A stretch of 64,000 bases of DNA from DATKAS01 sp963773315 (GTDB taxonomy: Bacteria; Actinomycetota; Acidimicrobiia; Acidimicrobiales; DATKAS01): positions 62,001 to 126,000 of the forward strand of contig CAVZAF010000009.1 in NCBI GenBank assembly GCA_963773315.1, in the 5' to 3' direction. A program made the position numbers and the translations under genes. The stretch's first letter is position 1. The number at the start of each line of letters is the position of its first letter. Of the stretch, positions 9,286 to 17,365 are shown piece by piece. The notes below the pieces were generated by a model, which ran no database searches, was not told the origin of the DNA, and was given only the letters and a program-made list of their open reading frames with translations.

Positions 9286-10135
9286 ATGAGCAATCAAGCG
9301 ACGGACGTCCGGTCCCACATGCACGGCATGTGGTCCGCCGTCTCTGAGTCCTGGGCCGAGCACGCCCACTTCGTCGACGCGCGTGGCGAGAAGGTCACCG
9401 AGTGGATGGTCAGGGCTACGGCGCCGACGCCCGGCGACCGCGTCCTCGAGCTCGCATGCGGTCCCGGCGCGGTGACGATCGCGGTGGCGCCGCTCGTCGA
9501 ACCCGGTGAGGTCGTCGCATCGGACGTCGCTCTCGAGATGGTCGACGTCGCCGTCGGGCGCGCTCACTCCCACGGCTTCTACAACGTGCACGGTCGTCGC
9601 CTCGACCTCGAAGACATCGCCGAGCCCGACGCTGTGTTCGACGTCGTGTACTGCCGTGACGGCCTGCAGTTCGCCCTCGACCCGCAACGCGCCACCCATG
9701 AGATCGCGCGAAGTGCTGCGTCCCTCCGGGCGGGCGAGCATCGCCTTGTGGGGGGAGCGCGAGCGCAACCCGTGGCTCGGCCTCGTGCTCGACGCTGTCA
9801 GCGCGCACTTCGGTCAGCCGATGCCGCCTCCCGGCGTGCCAGGCCCATTCGCGCTCGGCGATGCAGCCCGCGCCAGGCAGCTCTTCGTCACGGCGGGGTT
9901 CAACGATGTCGTCCTCGAGGAGGTGCCAGTTCCGCTGCACGCGCCGTCGTTCGACGGCTGGTGGCGGATGACGACGTCGCTCGCAGGTCCGCTCGCGCTG
10001 ATCCTGGGCGGGCTCGACTCCGAGTCGGTGGACACGCTCCGTGCCCAGGCCCGCGAAGCCGCCGAGCCCTTCACGAACGCGGACGGTGCTCTCGACATCC
10101 CGGGCATGGCCCTTCTGATCTCTGCTCGCCGTTGA
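9286..10135 (+). CDS. Class I SAM-dependent methyltransferase (frameshifted)
   Basis: UbiE/Methyltransf_11-like. Motif I is VLELACGPGAVTIAV near residue 49, the acidic loop is VVASDVALEMVDVAV near 74, and post-I is VFDVVYCRDGLQFA. The frame shifts near 9708: ATHEIAR continues as EVLRPSGRASIALWGERE in the next frame and runs to the TGA at 10133. The C-terminal half contains WRMTTSLAGPLALILG. The promoter region contains the TetR palindrome, so expression is likely induced by a small ligand. Acceptor unknown. Confidence 0.75.
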
Positions 10136-10189
10136 CCCCATGAGAGTGGCCGGGAAACGGAGTCGACCCAGGGGTTGTACCGTTTGCCG

Positions 10190-11644
10190 GTGACTGAGCG
10201 TTTGAGCTCCATCGAGGCGATCATGTGGCGTACAGGCCATGACGCCACCCTTCGCATGGCCGTCGGCACGCTGATGATCCTCGATCATCTGCCCGAGCGC
10301 GAGGCGGTGATCGCCCGGCTCGACGCCGCAGCGCAACAAGCGCCTCGCTTGCGGTGGCGCCTCGATGACCCAACCGGCACTCGCACGCGCCCCGGCTGGG
10401 TCGAGGTCGCCGACTTCAGCGCCGCGCGGCACCTCCGCACGATGGCGGTCGGTTCCCCTGGCGATCGCAGGCAGCTGCTCGAGCTCGTCGGGCTGCTCGA
10501 GCCCGCCCCGTTCGATCCCGACCGCGGCCCGTGGGACGTCACGCTCATCGAGGGGCTCGAGGGCGGGAAGGCGGCCCTCTACATGCGGGCGCACCACGTG
10601 CTCACCGACGGCCAAGGGGGCCTGTCGATGATCGGGCTCGTGGTCGACGAGTCGATGCCGCCGCCACCGGCGGAGGTCGCGGCAGACGAGGTCGAGGCAC
10701 AGGCAGTGGCGTCGGTGCCCGGCGTGCCGGAGACCGAAGGGCAGCGGAAGCGCAAGCCCGGCACGGTCAGCATCAACATCGACCTCACGAGCGCGGCGGC
10801 CCCCGTCGCGCAAGGCGTGGCCGCCGGTGTGTCCTTCGCGAAGACGATCAACCCGATCGACGTCCTCGTGCGGAGCGTGCAGTGGGGGCTCGACATGGCG
10901 AGCTCGGTGTCGCATCAGGTCGTGGTGACCGGCGGACGCTTGTCTCCGATCCCCCCTTCCGGCGCGATGACGAGCCGCTTCGAGGTGCTGACCATTCCCG
11001 ACGCACGCGAGGCTGCACGCGCACTCGGCGGCAGTCGCAACGACCTGCTGATCGCCGCGGCGAGTGCCGGACTCGGCCTGTATCACGAGAAGGTCGGTGC
11101 GCCCTGCTACGAGCTACGCCTCGCGTTGCCCACCACACAGCACCGCAACATGGGTGCCTACGGTGGCAACTGGGTCGCTCCCACTCGCGTCGAGGTGCCG
11201 ACCTCCGCGGAACATCCCGGCCCCCACTTCGGCATCGTCGCGGAGCGCATCGCGAAGGCGCGCCGTGAGCCCGTGATGCGCGTCGCGAGCGGCGTCGCGT
11301 CGGTCGTGGGTCGGCTGCCCACCCGCGTGCTGACGCCTGCGCTCCACGCGCAGGCGAACTCCGTCGACTTCGTCGCGACAGCCATGCCGGGCTTCCGCAC
11401 GGACCGACACGTCGGTGGCGCGCTCATCGAGGAGTGCTTCCCGTTCGGACCGAGGCTCGGCTGCCTTGCGAACATCAGCGCGCTCGCCAACGGCGACCGT
11501 CTCGACATCGGCATCGCCGTCGACCCTCATGCGATCCCGGACTCCGACCTGCTCGTCGAGTGCTTGGCGCAGGCGTTTCGTGCCTATGCACCAGAACCGG
11601 ACGTCGCGCCGGAGCGACGGCGACCCAGCCGGACGTCCTCCTGA
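10190..11644 (+). CDS. WS/DGAT-type wax ester synthase/diacylglycerol acyltransferase
   Basis: Transfers acyl groups from acyl-CoA to diacylglycerol or long-chain alcohols, making storage lipids; such enzymes are abundant in actinobacteria. The active-site HHxxxDG motif is HHVLTDGQGG near residue 136. Other blocks are the N-terminal ERLSSIEAIMW and the C-terminal region with LALPTTQHRNMGAYGGNWV. The GTG at 10190 (TERLSSIEAIMW) matches the usual family N-terminus better than a TTG five codons upstream. It starts 54 nt after the methyltransferase. Confidence 0.9.
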   Translation: MTERLSSIEAIMWRTGHDATLRMAVGTLMILDHLPEREAVIARLDAAAQQAPRLRWRLDDPTGTRTRPGWVEVADFSAARHLRTMAVGSPGDRRQLLELVGLLEPAPFDPDRGPWDVTLIEGLEGGKAALYMRAHHVLTDGQGGLSMIGLVVDESMPPPPAEVAADEVEAQAVASVPGVPETEGQRKRKPGTVSINIDLTSAAAPVAQGVAAGVSFAKTINPIDVLVRSVQWGLDMASSVSHQVVVTGGRLSPIPPSGAMTSRFEVLTIPDAREAARALGGSRNDLLIAAASAGLGLYHEKVGAPCYELRLALPTTQHRNMGAYGGNWVAPTRVEVPTSAEHPGPHFGIVAERIAKARREPVMRVASGVASVVGRLPTRVLTPALHAQANSVDFVATAMPGFRTDRHVGGALIEECFPFGPRLGCLANISALANGDRLDIGIAVDPHAIPDSDLLVECLAQAFRAYAPEPDVAPERRRPSRTSS

Positions 11645-11668
11645 TCGATCGCTCCACGCCGAGGCTCC

Positions 11669-12313
11669 ATGGCGATTGATCCCAACTCCCAGCTGTCGGT
11701 GAGGCGGACGCGACGTGCCGCGCTCCTCGACACGCTGAAGGACGACGCCGCCGCGGTCCTCCAGTCGGTCGTGAACGAGGTGGCGCCGACCGTGGTCAAC
11801 GCGATCGACGTCGGGGAGGTGGTCGACCGCGTCGACATCCAGGCGGTGATCGACAGAGTCGACCTCAACTCGGTGTTGGCGAGGGTCGACGTCGAGCAGC
11901 TCGTCGACCGGGTCGACGTCGTGCGGGTGCTGATCCGCCTCGACCCGGTTGTGCTCGCGGCGATCGTCAATGGGGTGGTCATGAAGCTCGACCTCAACCC
12001 TGTGATCGCCAACCTGGACCTCGATCAGATCGTCGCCAAGCTCGACATCGATCAGATCGTCGCCAAGCTCGACATCGATGCGCTGCTCGAGCGAGTCGAC
12101 GTGAACCGGCTCATGGAGCGAACCGACCTCGGGCCGATCGTCGCGAGCGCCAGCTCGGGCGTGGCCAGCGAAGCGGTTGACACGGTCCGCAGTGCCGGGG
12201 TGGGGCTCGACTCGTTCGTGCACCGCCTTGTCGACCGCGTGTTCCGCCGACCCGTCGGGGAAGCGCTCGGGCCGCCACTGCTTATGCGGGCACACGAGCA
12301 GGCCCTGCCGTGA
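11669..12313 (+). CDS. Nonapeptide-repeat (D-phi-x-x-phi-phi-x-R/K-phi) protein
   Basis: A 214-residue protein dominated by about eleven consecutive nine-residue repeats from about residue 47 to 155, such as DIQAVIDRV, DLNSVLARV, DVEQLVDRV, DLDQIVAKL and DIDALLERV. One longer unit interrupts them in the middle. At DNA level two units (12017-12043 and 12044-12070) differ by a single base. The stop overlaps the GTG of the RDD gene. In actinobacteria similar repeats can precede RDD proteins, so the two products probably act together at the membrane. Function unknown. Confidence 0.7.
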   Translation: MAIDPNSQLSVRRTRRAALLDTLKDDAAAVLQSVVNEVAPTVVNAIDVGEVVDRVDIQAVIDRVDLNSVLARVDVEQLVDRVDVVRVLIRLDPVVLAAIVNGVVMKLDLNPVIANLDLDQIVAKLDIDQIVAKLDIDALLERVDVNRLMERTDLGPIVASASSGVASEAVDTVRSAGVGLDSFVHRLVDRVFRRPVGEALGPPLLMRAHEQALP

Positions 12314-12849
12314 GCGTGGCCGATCCCAGGCGCGATGTCGCGCTGCAAGGCACCTACGCCGGCATCGTCACCCGGCTCTCGGGCTTCGCGATCGATGCCC
12401 TCGTGGTGCTCGGGCTCTTCGCCGTGGCCGGCCAGGGGTTCGACTACCTCATGTCTGCGGTCTTCGGAGCGGACGTGAAGCTGCGCGACGCGACGTGGAT
12501 TTCCGGCCTCGTGTTGGCCGCGTGGGCGTTCTTCTACTGCGCGTACTCGCTCGCCGCGGGCGGCCGCACCCTCGGCATGTCGATCGTCGGTCTACGGGCG
12601 GTGAACCGGGACGGCAGCGATCTGACCGGCAGCCAGGCAGTCGTCCGCGTGCTCGTCACGCCGCTCAGCTTCCTGGTCTTCTTCGCCGGCATCTGGCTGA
12701 TCCTGTTCCGCCGAGACCGCCGAGCTCTTCACGACCTCATCGCCGGCACCGCCGTCGTGTACGGCTGGGATGCGCGCGCGGCGCGGCTCCGCTTCCTCGC
12801 GAAGCAACCACCGCCGACCGCAGACGGTCGGGCCGCTCAGGCCCCGTAG
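12310..12849 (+). CDS. RDD family membrane protein
   Basis: A 179-residue protein with an RDD domain: RLSGFAIDALVVLGLF opens the domain and carries the R and D residues. Membrane segments lie near residues 25-43, 62-80 and 110-128. The GRTLGMSIVGLRAV segment and the closing FRRDRRALHDLIAGTAVV are classic for RDD. The GTG at 12310 overlaps the repeat-protein stop by 4 nt. RDD proteins are proposed transporters or membrane scaffolds; no substrate can be deduced. Confidence 0.88.
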   Translation: MSVADPRRDVALQGTYAGIVTRLSGFAIDALVVLGLFAVAGQGFDYLMSAVFGADVKLRDATWISGLVLAAWAFFYCAYSLAAGGRTLGMSIVGLRAVNRDGSDLTGSQAVVRVLVTPLSFLVFFAGIWLILFRRDRRALHDLIAGTAVVYGWDARAARLRFLAKQPPPTADGRAAQAP

Positions 12850-12885
12850 CGGAGGTTTTTGTGGCAGGAGAGATCCCCTGCATAA

Positions 12886-13000
12886 GAGGTCCGGGTCGTC
12901 GTCGAGGGTCTGGGGATCGTCGAGTCGCCGCGCTGGCACGACGGCCGGCTCTGGTTCTCGCACTGGGGTGCAACGTCGGCTGGCTCGACGCGCTCGATGG
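12886..13000 (+). pseudogene. SMP-30/gluconolactonase-like N-terminal remnant
   Basis: Bases 12889-12960 encode VEGLGIVESPRWHDGRLWFS, the characteristic opening of SMP-30/gluconolactonase/LRE-like proteins. There is an in-frame stop immediately upstream (12883-12885), no start codon, and the similarity ends after about 25 residues. This is a gene remnant just outside the putative left edge of the island. The rest of 12850-13148 holds only an att-like repeat at 13084 and no supportable gene. Confidence 0.5.
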
Positions 13001-13083
13001 GGAGAAGAACGTCATGATGGTCGGTCTCCGCCGTCGTCGAGGACGCCCCGACCGAATACCGCGGCGGGCGCCGAGTCCCTTCT

Positions 13084-13098
13084 ACCCGTCGTAGAAGT
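13084..13098 (+). repeat. Left copy of att-like 15-bp direct repeat
   Basis: CTACCCGTCGTAGAA is identical to 40225-40239. Read on the minus strand it ends with DPYFYDG and a stop, like the C-terminus PYFYDG of the phyH gene at the right copy, but upstream of it there is no open frame. This is the pattern left when an element inserts at the 3' end of a gene. The core contains a small dyad, CTAC-ccgtc-GTAG. Confidence 0.5.
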
Positions 13099-13148
13099 AA
13101 GGGTCCACAGAAGCGCCTTAGCCTCGTGACCTGCGGGAACCTGCGCGG

Positions 13149-13514
13149 TCAGCGTGCGTCGGTCCTCAATGAGTCCTCAGCGGCTTTGAACGCCTCGCCA
13201 ATGGCGGACCTCGAGCGGTCGTCATCACTGGGCATGAGGTGTCCGTAGACGTCGAGCGTGAGTGCCGCCGACCCGTGACCGAGGTGCGACTGGACGGCTT
13301 TGATCGACACACCGGCAGACAGCAGCGTCGACGCGTAGAAGTGCCTCAGGTCGTGGAACCGCACGCCAGCAACTTCCGCGGCTCGGCACGTCGAGCGCCA
13401 GAGCTGACCGGCGCGGTTGTGATCGATCGCCTCGCCTCGTTCCTGGAACACGAGCTCGCTCGACGGCTGCCGGCGCAGGTGCTCGGAGAGCTCGAGTACG
13501 TCCGTCGCCAGCAA
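13149..13514 (-). pseudogene. Tyrosine recombinase/integrase, C-terminal catalytic part only
   Basis: The 121-residue fragment carries the phage-type integrase box: VRFHDLRHFYASTLLSAGV (HxLRH) and SHLGHGSAALTLDVYGHL (GH and catalytic Tyr). The N-terminal DNA-binding domain and the first catalytic Arg are missing, because the coding sequence breaks at about 13512, where a serine-recombinase fragment on the opposite strand begins. It lies about 50 bp from the att-like repeat, as expected for an island integrase, and is now surely inactive. Confidence 0.75.
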
Positions 13515-13712
13515 GGAGTTCGCCTTGGCCGTCCGCCTTCGCTACCACGCGAAGTCGTCAAGGCCATTCGTGACCGCCGGGTGGAAGGACAGGGCTGGTC
13601 GGAGATCGCTCGGGGGTTGAATGAGGCGGCAGTTCCGACCGCGCACGGCGCTCGCACCTGGTATCCGGCGACTGTACGGAGTGTCTTCCTGGCGAATGCT
13701 CCGGGCTCGTAG
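13509..13712 (+). pseudogene. Serine recombinase (resolvase-type) C-terminal remnant
   Basis: Encodes QQGVRLGRPPSLPREV followed by GWSEIARGLNEAAVPTAHG and WYPATVRSVF, then TAG. The pattern GRPxxLPxEVVxxIxxxR...IAxxLNxxxVPTAHGxxxWYPxTV is the C-terminal DNA-binding region of actinobacterial serine recombinases. The catalytic resolvase domain is absent; upstream is the antisense integrase fragment. The two broken recombinases meet at 13509-13514. Confidence 0.6.
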
Positions 13713-14688
13713 TACATGGTGACGCGGGCTTACGTCGGCGGACTACCTGCGCTTCGCGCTCGGCGACCCGTGCGAGCTGCTCCTTCAGCGGAGCGAGCGT
13801 CTCTCGAACGACCGCTCGCAGCCAGAGGTGCTCAGGGCCGTCGTGCTGGACCGGAACCCAAAACATCCCGGTGTCGATCCGGTCGTACTCGCCGCTCAGC
13901 TGCACGACCGAGATAGGAAGGATCGTGCTGAGATACTCGGCGAGCGTCGCTGGCGCCCGAGCAACAGTCGGCGACTCCACTGCGAGCAATACGGCGTCAC
14001 TGAACTGGCCCACGACGATCTGGGACGCATAGTCCAAGCTGGGCACGCCCGTCGGTGGCCTGGTCTCCCGCCTCGAGGAGATGCCGCTCGTGAACATGTT
14101 GACGCCCGGGTACTTCACGAGATCGGCCGAACGGACGCGGGATCGCTTGGCGAGAGGATGGTCGTTCGCGACGACGGCGACCACGCGCTCGTAGAACAAC
14201 GACTCGTATTCGACGTTCGGCCAGATGTGGAAGTTGCCCGCGACTCCGAGGTCGATCGTGGAGTCACGAAGCAGCTCATGGAGGTTCAGCGGGGGATCCA
14301 CGAAGCGGATCCGGACTCCCGGCGCCTCGTCGCGTAGCCGCACCAGAAGCGCCTTGCTGAGCAAGAACGCGAGGTAGTCCGGAGCCGCAACCACGAAAGC
14401 GATGTCCGCCGTGCCGGGGTCGAACGCCTCCGGCTCGAAGAGGTGCTCGATCTCAGAGCAGATGTGCTCGACGCGCAGCTTCATCTTCTCGGCGCGCGGC
14501 GTGAGACGCATCGACCGTCCGACGCGGACGAGAAGCGGGTCGTCGAGCACCTCGCGCAGTCGAGCGAGTGCGCCGCTGACCGCAGGTTGCGAGAGCGATA
14601 CCTGCCTCGCCGCACCCACCACACTCTCCTCGCGGAGCAGTGCCCGCAGGATCGGGATCAGGTTGAGATTCGTCGATTCGATCGACAC
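13558..14688 (-). CDS. LysR-family transcriptional regulator (C-terminus altered at junction)
   Basis: The N-terminal winged helix (residues 5-65, LNLIPILRALLREESVVGAA and SQPAVSGALARLREVLDD) is NodD-like, followed by a LysR effector domain (VRIRFVDPPLNLHELLRDST, then FYERVVAVVANDHPL). True similarity fades near residue 320 (13720). The open frame then runs antisense through the serine-recombinase remnant to 13558, so the last 50 residues are probably not native. It diverges from the catabolic genes at 14799 with a palindrome between them, and probably activates them in response to a pathway compound. Confidence 0.85.
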   Translation of the reverse strand: MSIESTNLNLIPILRALLREESVVGAARQVSLSQPAVSGALARLREVLDDPLLVRVGRSMRLTPRAEKMKLRVEHICSEIEHLFEPEAFDPGTADIAFVVAAPDYLAFLLSKALLVRLRDEAPGVRIRFVDPPLNLHELLRDSTIDLGVAGNFHIWPNVEYESLFYERVVAVVANDHPLAKRSRVRSADLVKYPGVNMFTSGISSRRETRPPTGVPSLDYASQIVVGQFSDAVLLAVESPTVARAPATLAEYLSTILPISVVQLSGEYDRIDTGMFWVPVQHDGPEHLWLRAVVRETLAPLKEQLARVAEREAQVVRRRKPASPCTTSPEHSPGRHSVQSPDTRCERRARSELPPHSTPERSPTSPVLPPGGHEWP

Positions 14689-14726
14689 GGTCCGGGACAG
14701 TACATCGGCGAGGCTGATGGATCACC

Positions 14727-14748
14727 TCGGACATATCGACTTGTCCGA
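14727..14748. promoter_or_regulatory. Probable LysR operator dyad
   Basis: TCGGACA (14727-14733) and TGTCCGA (14742-14748) are perfect inverted 7-bp arms around an 8-bp spacer. The site sits 39 bp from the LysR start and 51 bp from the azoreductase start. The size and divergent placement fit a LysR recognition site. Binding is inferred. Confidence 0.6.
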
Positions 14749-14798
14749 TGCTCGGGAAGGGCACATCCTGCAGGAGGGTGAAGGAACAGGGGGTCCTC

Positions 14799-15413
14799 GT
14801 GCCGCGTCTTCTGCACATCCAGTCCAGCCCGCGGATGGGTCAGTCGGTGAGCCGGATTCTCTCGGACAAGTTCGTGGAGACCTGGACAGCGAGCCACGCC
14901 AACGTTGAGGTGGACCATCTCGACCTGGTCACTGACCCGTTGCCTCACCAGGGCCCCGAGTGGCTCGACGGGCTCGTCTGCGCCCCGAACGAGCGGACGC
15001 CCGAGATGGTCGCGGCACTCGCGATCTCTGATCGGCTGATCGACCAACTCGAGGCGGCCGACATCGTGGTGATCGGCGCTCCGATGATCAACTTCACGCT
15101 TTGTACTCAGTTGAAGTCGTGGGTCGACTACGTGACGGTCGCAGGACGCACGTTTGAGTACTTCGCCCCCGGGCAAGCGCGGGGCCGGCTCTTTGGCAAG
15201 AAGGTTTTCGTGATCGCCGCGCGGGGCGGCGACTATTCGGAGCCCCCGGTCAGCGCGTTCGACTTCCAGGAGCCGCTCCTGCGCATCCTCCTTGGATTCC
15301 TCGGGCTGTACGACGTGACGTTCATCCGCGCGGAGGGCATGCGACAGCGGGTTGACCAGATCGACGAGATCACCCGAGCCGCCGAGGCGATCATCGCTCG
15401 ACTGGCAGCCTGA
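14799..15413 (+). CDS. FMN-dependent NADH:quinone/azo reductase (AzoR family)
   Basis: A 204-residue flavodoxin-fold protein. FMN phosphate loop: LLHIQSSPRMGQSVS at the N-terminus; isoalloxazine-binding region: GAPMINFTLCTQLKSWVDYV near residue 93; C-terminal RGGDYSE loop. AzoR enzymes reduce quinones or azo bonds with NADH. Here it could supply reduced flavin or reduce a quinone intermediate for the flavin monooxygenase 10 nt downstream, since no separate flavin reductase is visible. The GTG at 14799 fits the usual N-terminus and follows an AGGAACAGGGGG ribosome-binding region; GTG 14778 is an alternative. Confidence 0.8.
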   Translation: MPRLLHIQSSPRMGQSVSRILSDKFVETWTASHANVEVDHLDLVTDPLPHQGPEWLDGLVCAPNERTPEMVAALAISDRLIDQLEAADIVVIGAPMINFTLCTQLKSWVDYVTVAGRTFEYFAPGQARGRLFGKKVFVIAARGGDYSEPPVSAFDFQEPLLRILLGFLGLYDVTFIRAEGMRQRVDQIDEITRAAEAIIARLAA

Positions 15414-15422
15414 GGAGGCGGG

Positions 15423-16643
15423 ATGGTCGACACGATCACGCGGTCCACGAACGACCAACGGAACGCCTCGCAGGAATCCTTGTCCGATCGCATTCGCCCG
15501 CACCTCGACTCGATCGCAGCGCGCGCCACGGAAACGGAAGCTGGTCGGTCAGTTCCCCGCGAGAACATCGACCTCATCCGGGACGCCGGCTTCGTCCGCG
15601 CCTTTGTACCGGTCGACCGGGGCGGCGACGAGCGCGACCTGTGGGACTTCTGTGACGGCGTCCGCGCCGTTACCAAGGCCTGTCCCTCGACCGGCTGGGT
15701 CACGGGAGTGCTCAACGTCCATCAGGCCGCGATCTGCCAGTGGGATCGGTCTGTCCAGGATGAGGTCTTCGCGAGCGGCGCGGACACGGTCATCTGCTCG
15801 TCTGGCTCACCGGTGATGAAGGCGACGCTCGTCGACGGAGGAATGGTCGTCTCCGGCCGAGGTCGCTGGTCGAGCGGCTGTGAGCACGCCGAGTGGGCGA
15901 TGGTCGGCGCCAAGGTTCCAGATGTCAGCGACAAGCAGTTCCCTGAGCGGAACTATCGGTCGTTCCTCTTCATGGTGCACCGAAGCGAATACGAGATCGA
16001 CGACACGTGGCGTGCCTCATGCATGGCAGGGTCCGGATCGCACGACCTCGTCTTCGACAACGTCTTCGTGCCCACTCGGCGCGCGGAGGAAGTCATCGCG
16101 ATGAACTTCAACCGAGGCCGGGGCGCAGGGTCGGTGGACAACTGGATCAGTCGCATTCCGTTCTCGTTGCTGTTCTCGATCTTCTTTCCGGCCGTGGCGC
16201 TCGGATGCGCCGACGGGATGGTCGAGGAGTACGTCACCCGCCAGCGCAGCCGCAAGACAGTGATGACCGGCGCACCGGGGATCTTGAACTCTGCGAGTCA
16301 CATGTGGCTCGCAGAGTCAGTTCATGAGCTGGAGTCGCTGACCGCCTACTACCACCAGCTTCTCGACTCCATGCAGGAGTTCGGCTCGTCCGAAGAAACC
16401 CTCACCGAGCGGAAGTTCAACGAGATGTTGCACCCTCTTCCGTTCATCACAAGCCGGGCAGTCCGCATCGTCGAGCGCCTCTTCGAGGCTGCGGGAGCGA
16501 GCGCCATCCTCACCTCGAATCCGATGCAGCGGTATTGGCGCGATGTGCACGCGTGTCGGCTCCATTTCGGCCAGGACTACGACACCAGCCGACTTCTCCA
16601 CGGCCGGTACCTCATGGGTCTCTCGCCCACACCGGACCTCTAG
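15423..16643 (+). CDS. Group D flavin monooxygenase, acyl-CoA dehydrogenase fold (HsaA/HpaB-like)
   Basis: A 406-residue oxygenase component of a two-component monooxygenase, the family that hydroxylates phenols and catabolic aromatics with FMNH2 or FADH2. The N-terminal helical domain (LDSIAARATETEAGRSVPRE) precedes the mid domain with GVRAVTKACPSTGWVTGVLN and the substrate/flavin region WRASCMAGSGSHDLVFDNVF, typical of HsaA/DszC-like proteins. The C-terminal bundle ends RLLHGRYLMGLSP. First oxygenase of the cluster, following azoR by 9 nt with a GAGGAGG Shine-Dalgarno. A partner reductase is not obvious apart from the AzoR-like protein. Confidence 0.85.
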   Translation: MVDTITRSTNDQRNASQESLSDRIRPHLDSIAARATETEAGRSVPRENIDLIRDAGFVRAFVPVDRGGDERDLWDFCDGVRAVTKACPSTGWVTGVLNVHQAAICQWDRSVQDEVFASGADTVICSSGSPVMKATLVDGGMVVSGRGRWSSGCEHAEWAMVGAKVPDVSDKQFPERNYRSFLFMVHRSEYEIDDTWRASCMAGSGSHDLVFDNVFVPTRRAEEVIAMNFNRGRGAGSVDNWISRIPFSLLFSIFFPAVALGCADGMVEEYVTRQRSRKTVMTGAPGILNSASHMWLAESVHELESLTAYYHQLLDSMQEFGSSEETLTERKFNEMLHPLPFITSRAVRIVERLFEAAGASAILTSNPMQRYWRDVHACRLHFGQDYDTSRLLHGRYLMGLSPTPDL

Positions 16644-16670
16644 TGCTTCTCCGAAGGGACTGACATCGCG

Positions 16671-17363
16671 ATGACGCATCTTCATCCGCGAGGCGTCAAC
16701 CACCTGGCGCTCTCGACCACCGACATGAAGCACCAGCTCGAGTTCTGGTGCGACGTGCTTGGCCTCCCCCTGAAGGCGCTCTACTGGATGCACGGCGTGA
16801 AGGGCGCATATCACGGCTTCGTCGAGCTCGCCCCCGACAGCTACGTGGCCTTCGTGCAGATGCCGGAGAACACCAAGGAAATGGAGTACGGGACGAGCCA
16901 CGCGAACGGTCCCGGCGGTCCGATTCGCGGCGGAACGATGCAACACGTCGCGTTTCATGTCGACACGCTCGCCGACGTGCTCGGGATGCGCGATCGCCTT
17001 CGGTCGCGAGGTGTCCAGGTGGTCGGTCCGATCGATCACGGGTTCATCAAGTCGATCTACTTCGATGGCCCCGAGGGCTTGAACTTGGAGATCTGCTGCG
17101 GCACGAACATCAACGGCGAAGCGTGGATCGACCCCGAGGTGGTCGGGTTGTGCGGCATCACCGAAGCCGAGCTGGAGGCGCTGAAAGAGCCGGCAGGGTT
17201 CGAACGCGCTGCGCACCCGGTCCCGCAGCCGAGCACTCCACACGCGAGCAGCGTGCAGGACGACGAACAGCCTGCGTGGTACTCCCGAGTGATCGCCCTC
17301 ACCGATGACGAAGTGTGGGAACGGATGAGCGAGCCAACGCCTCCGGTCCGGACGGAGGACTGA
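16671..17363 (+). CDS. VOC-family protein with conserved C-terminal tail (paralogue of 28702-29376)
   Basis: A 230-residue vicinal-oxygen-chelate protein. Candidate metal ligands are His in GVNHLALSTTDM, His in MQHVAFHVD and Glu in LNLEICC, consistent with an Fe/Mn extradiol-type dioxygenase or another VOC enzyme. Residues near 35-50 read LKALYWMHGVKGAYHGF. After the domain comes a tail beginning AWIDPEVVGLCGITEAELE. Both the signature and the tail recur in the VOC gene at 28702, marking a cluster-specific subfamily. It ends 2 nt before the LLM GTG, so the genes are coupled. Confidence 0.8.
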   Translation: MTHLHPRGVNHLALSTTDMKHQLEFWCDVLGLPLKALYWMHGVKGAYHGFVELAPDSYVAFVQMPENTKEMEYGTSHANGPGGPIRGGTMQHVAFHVDTLADVLGMRDRLRSRGVQVVGPIDHGFIKSIYFDGPEGLNLEICCGTNINGEAWIDPEVVGLCGITEAELEALKEPAGFERAAHPVPQPSTPHASSVQDDEQPAWYSRVIALTDDEVWERMSEPTPPVRTED

Positions 17364-17365
17364 TC

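Noticed and set aside
9416..11086. 556-codon minus-strand open frame over the methyltransferase and WS/DGAT genes
   Set aside because: Shadow frame opposite two motif-supported genes; composition is Arg/His-rich with no domain.
13239..13508. Upstream part of the plus-strand open frame ending at 13712
   Set aside because: Only the part after 13509 resembles a recombinase; the rest is antisense to the integrase catalytic domain.
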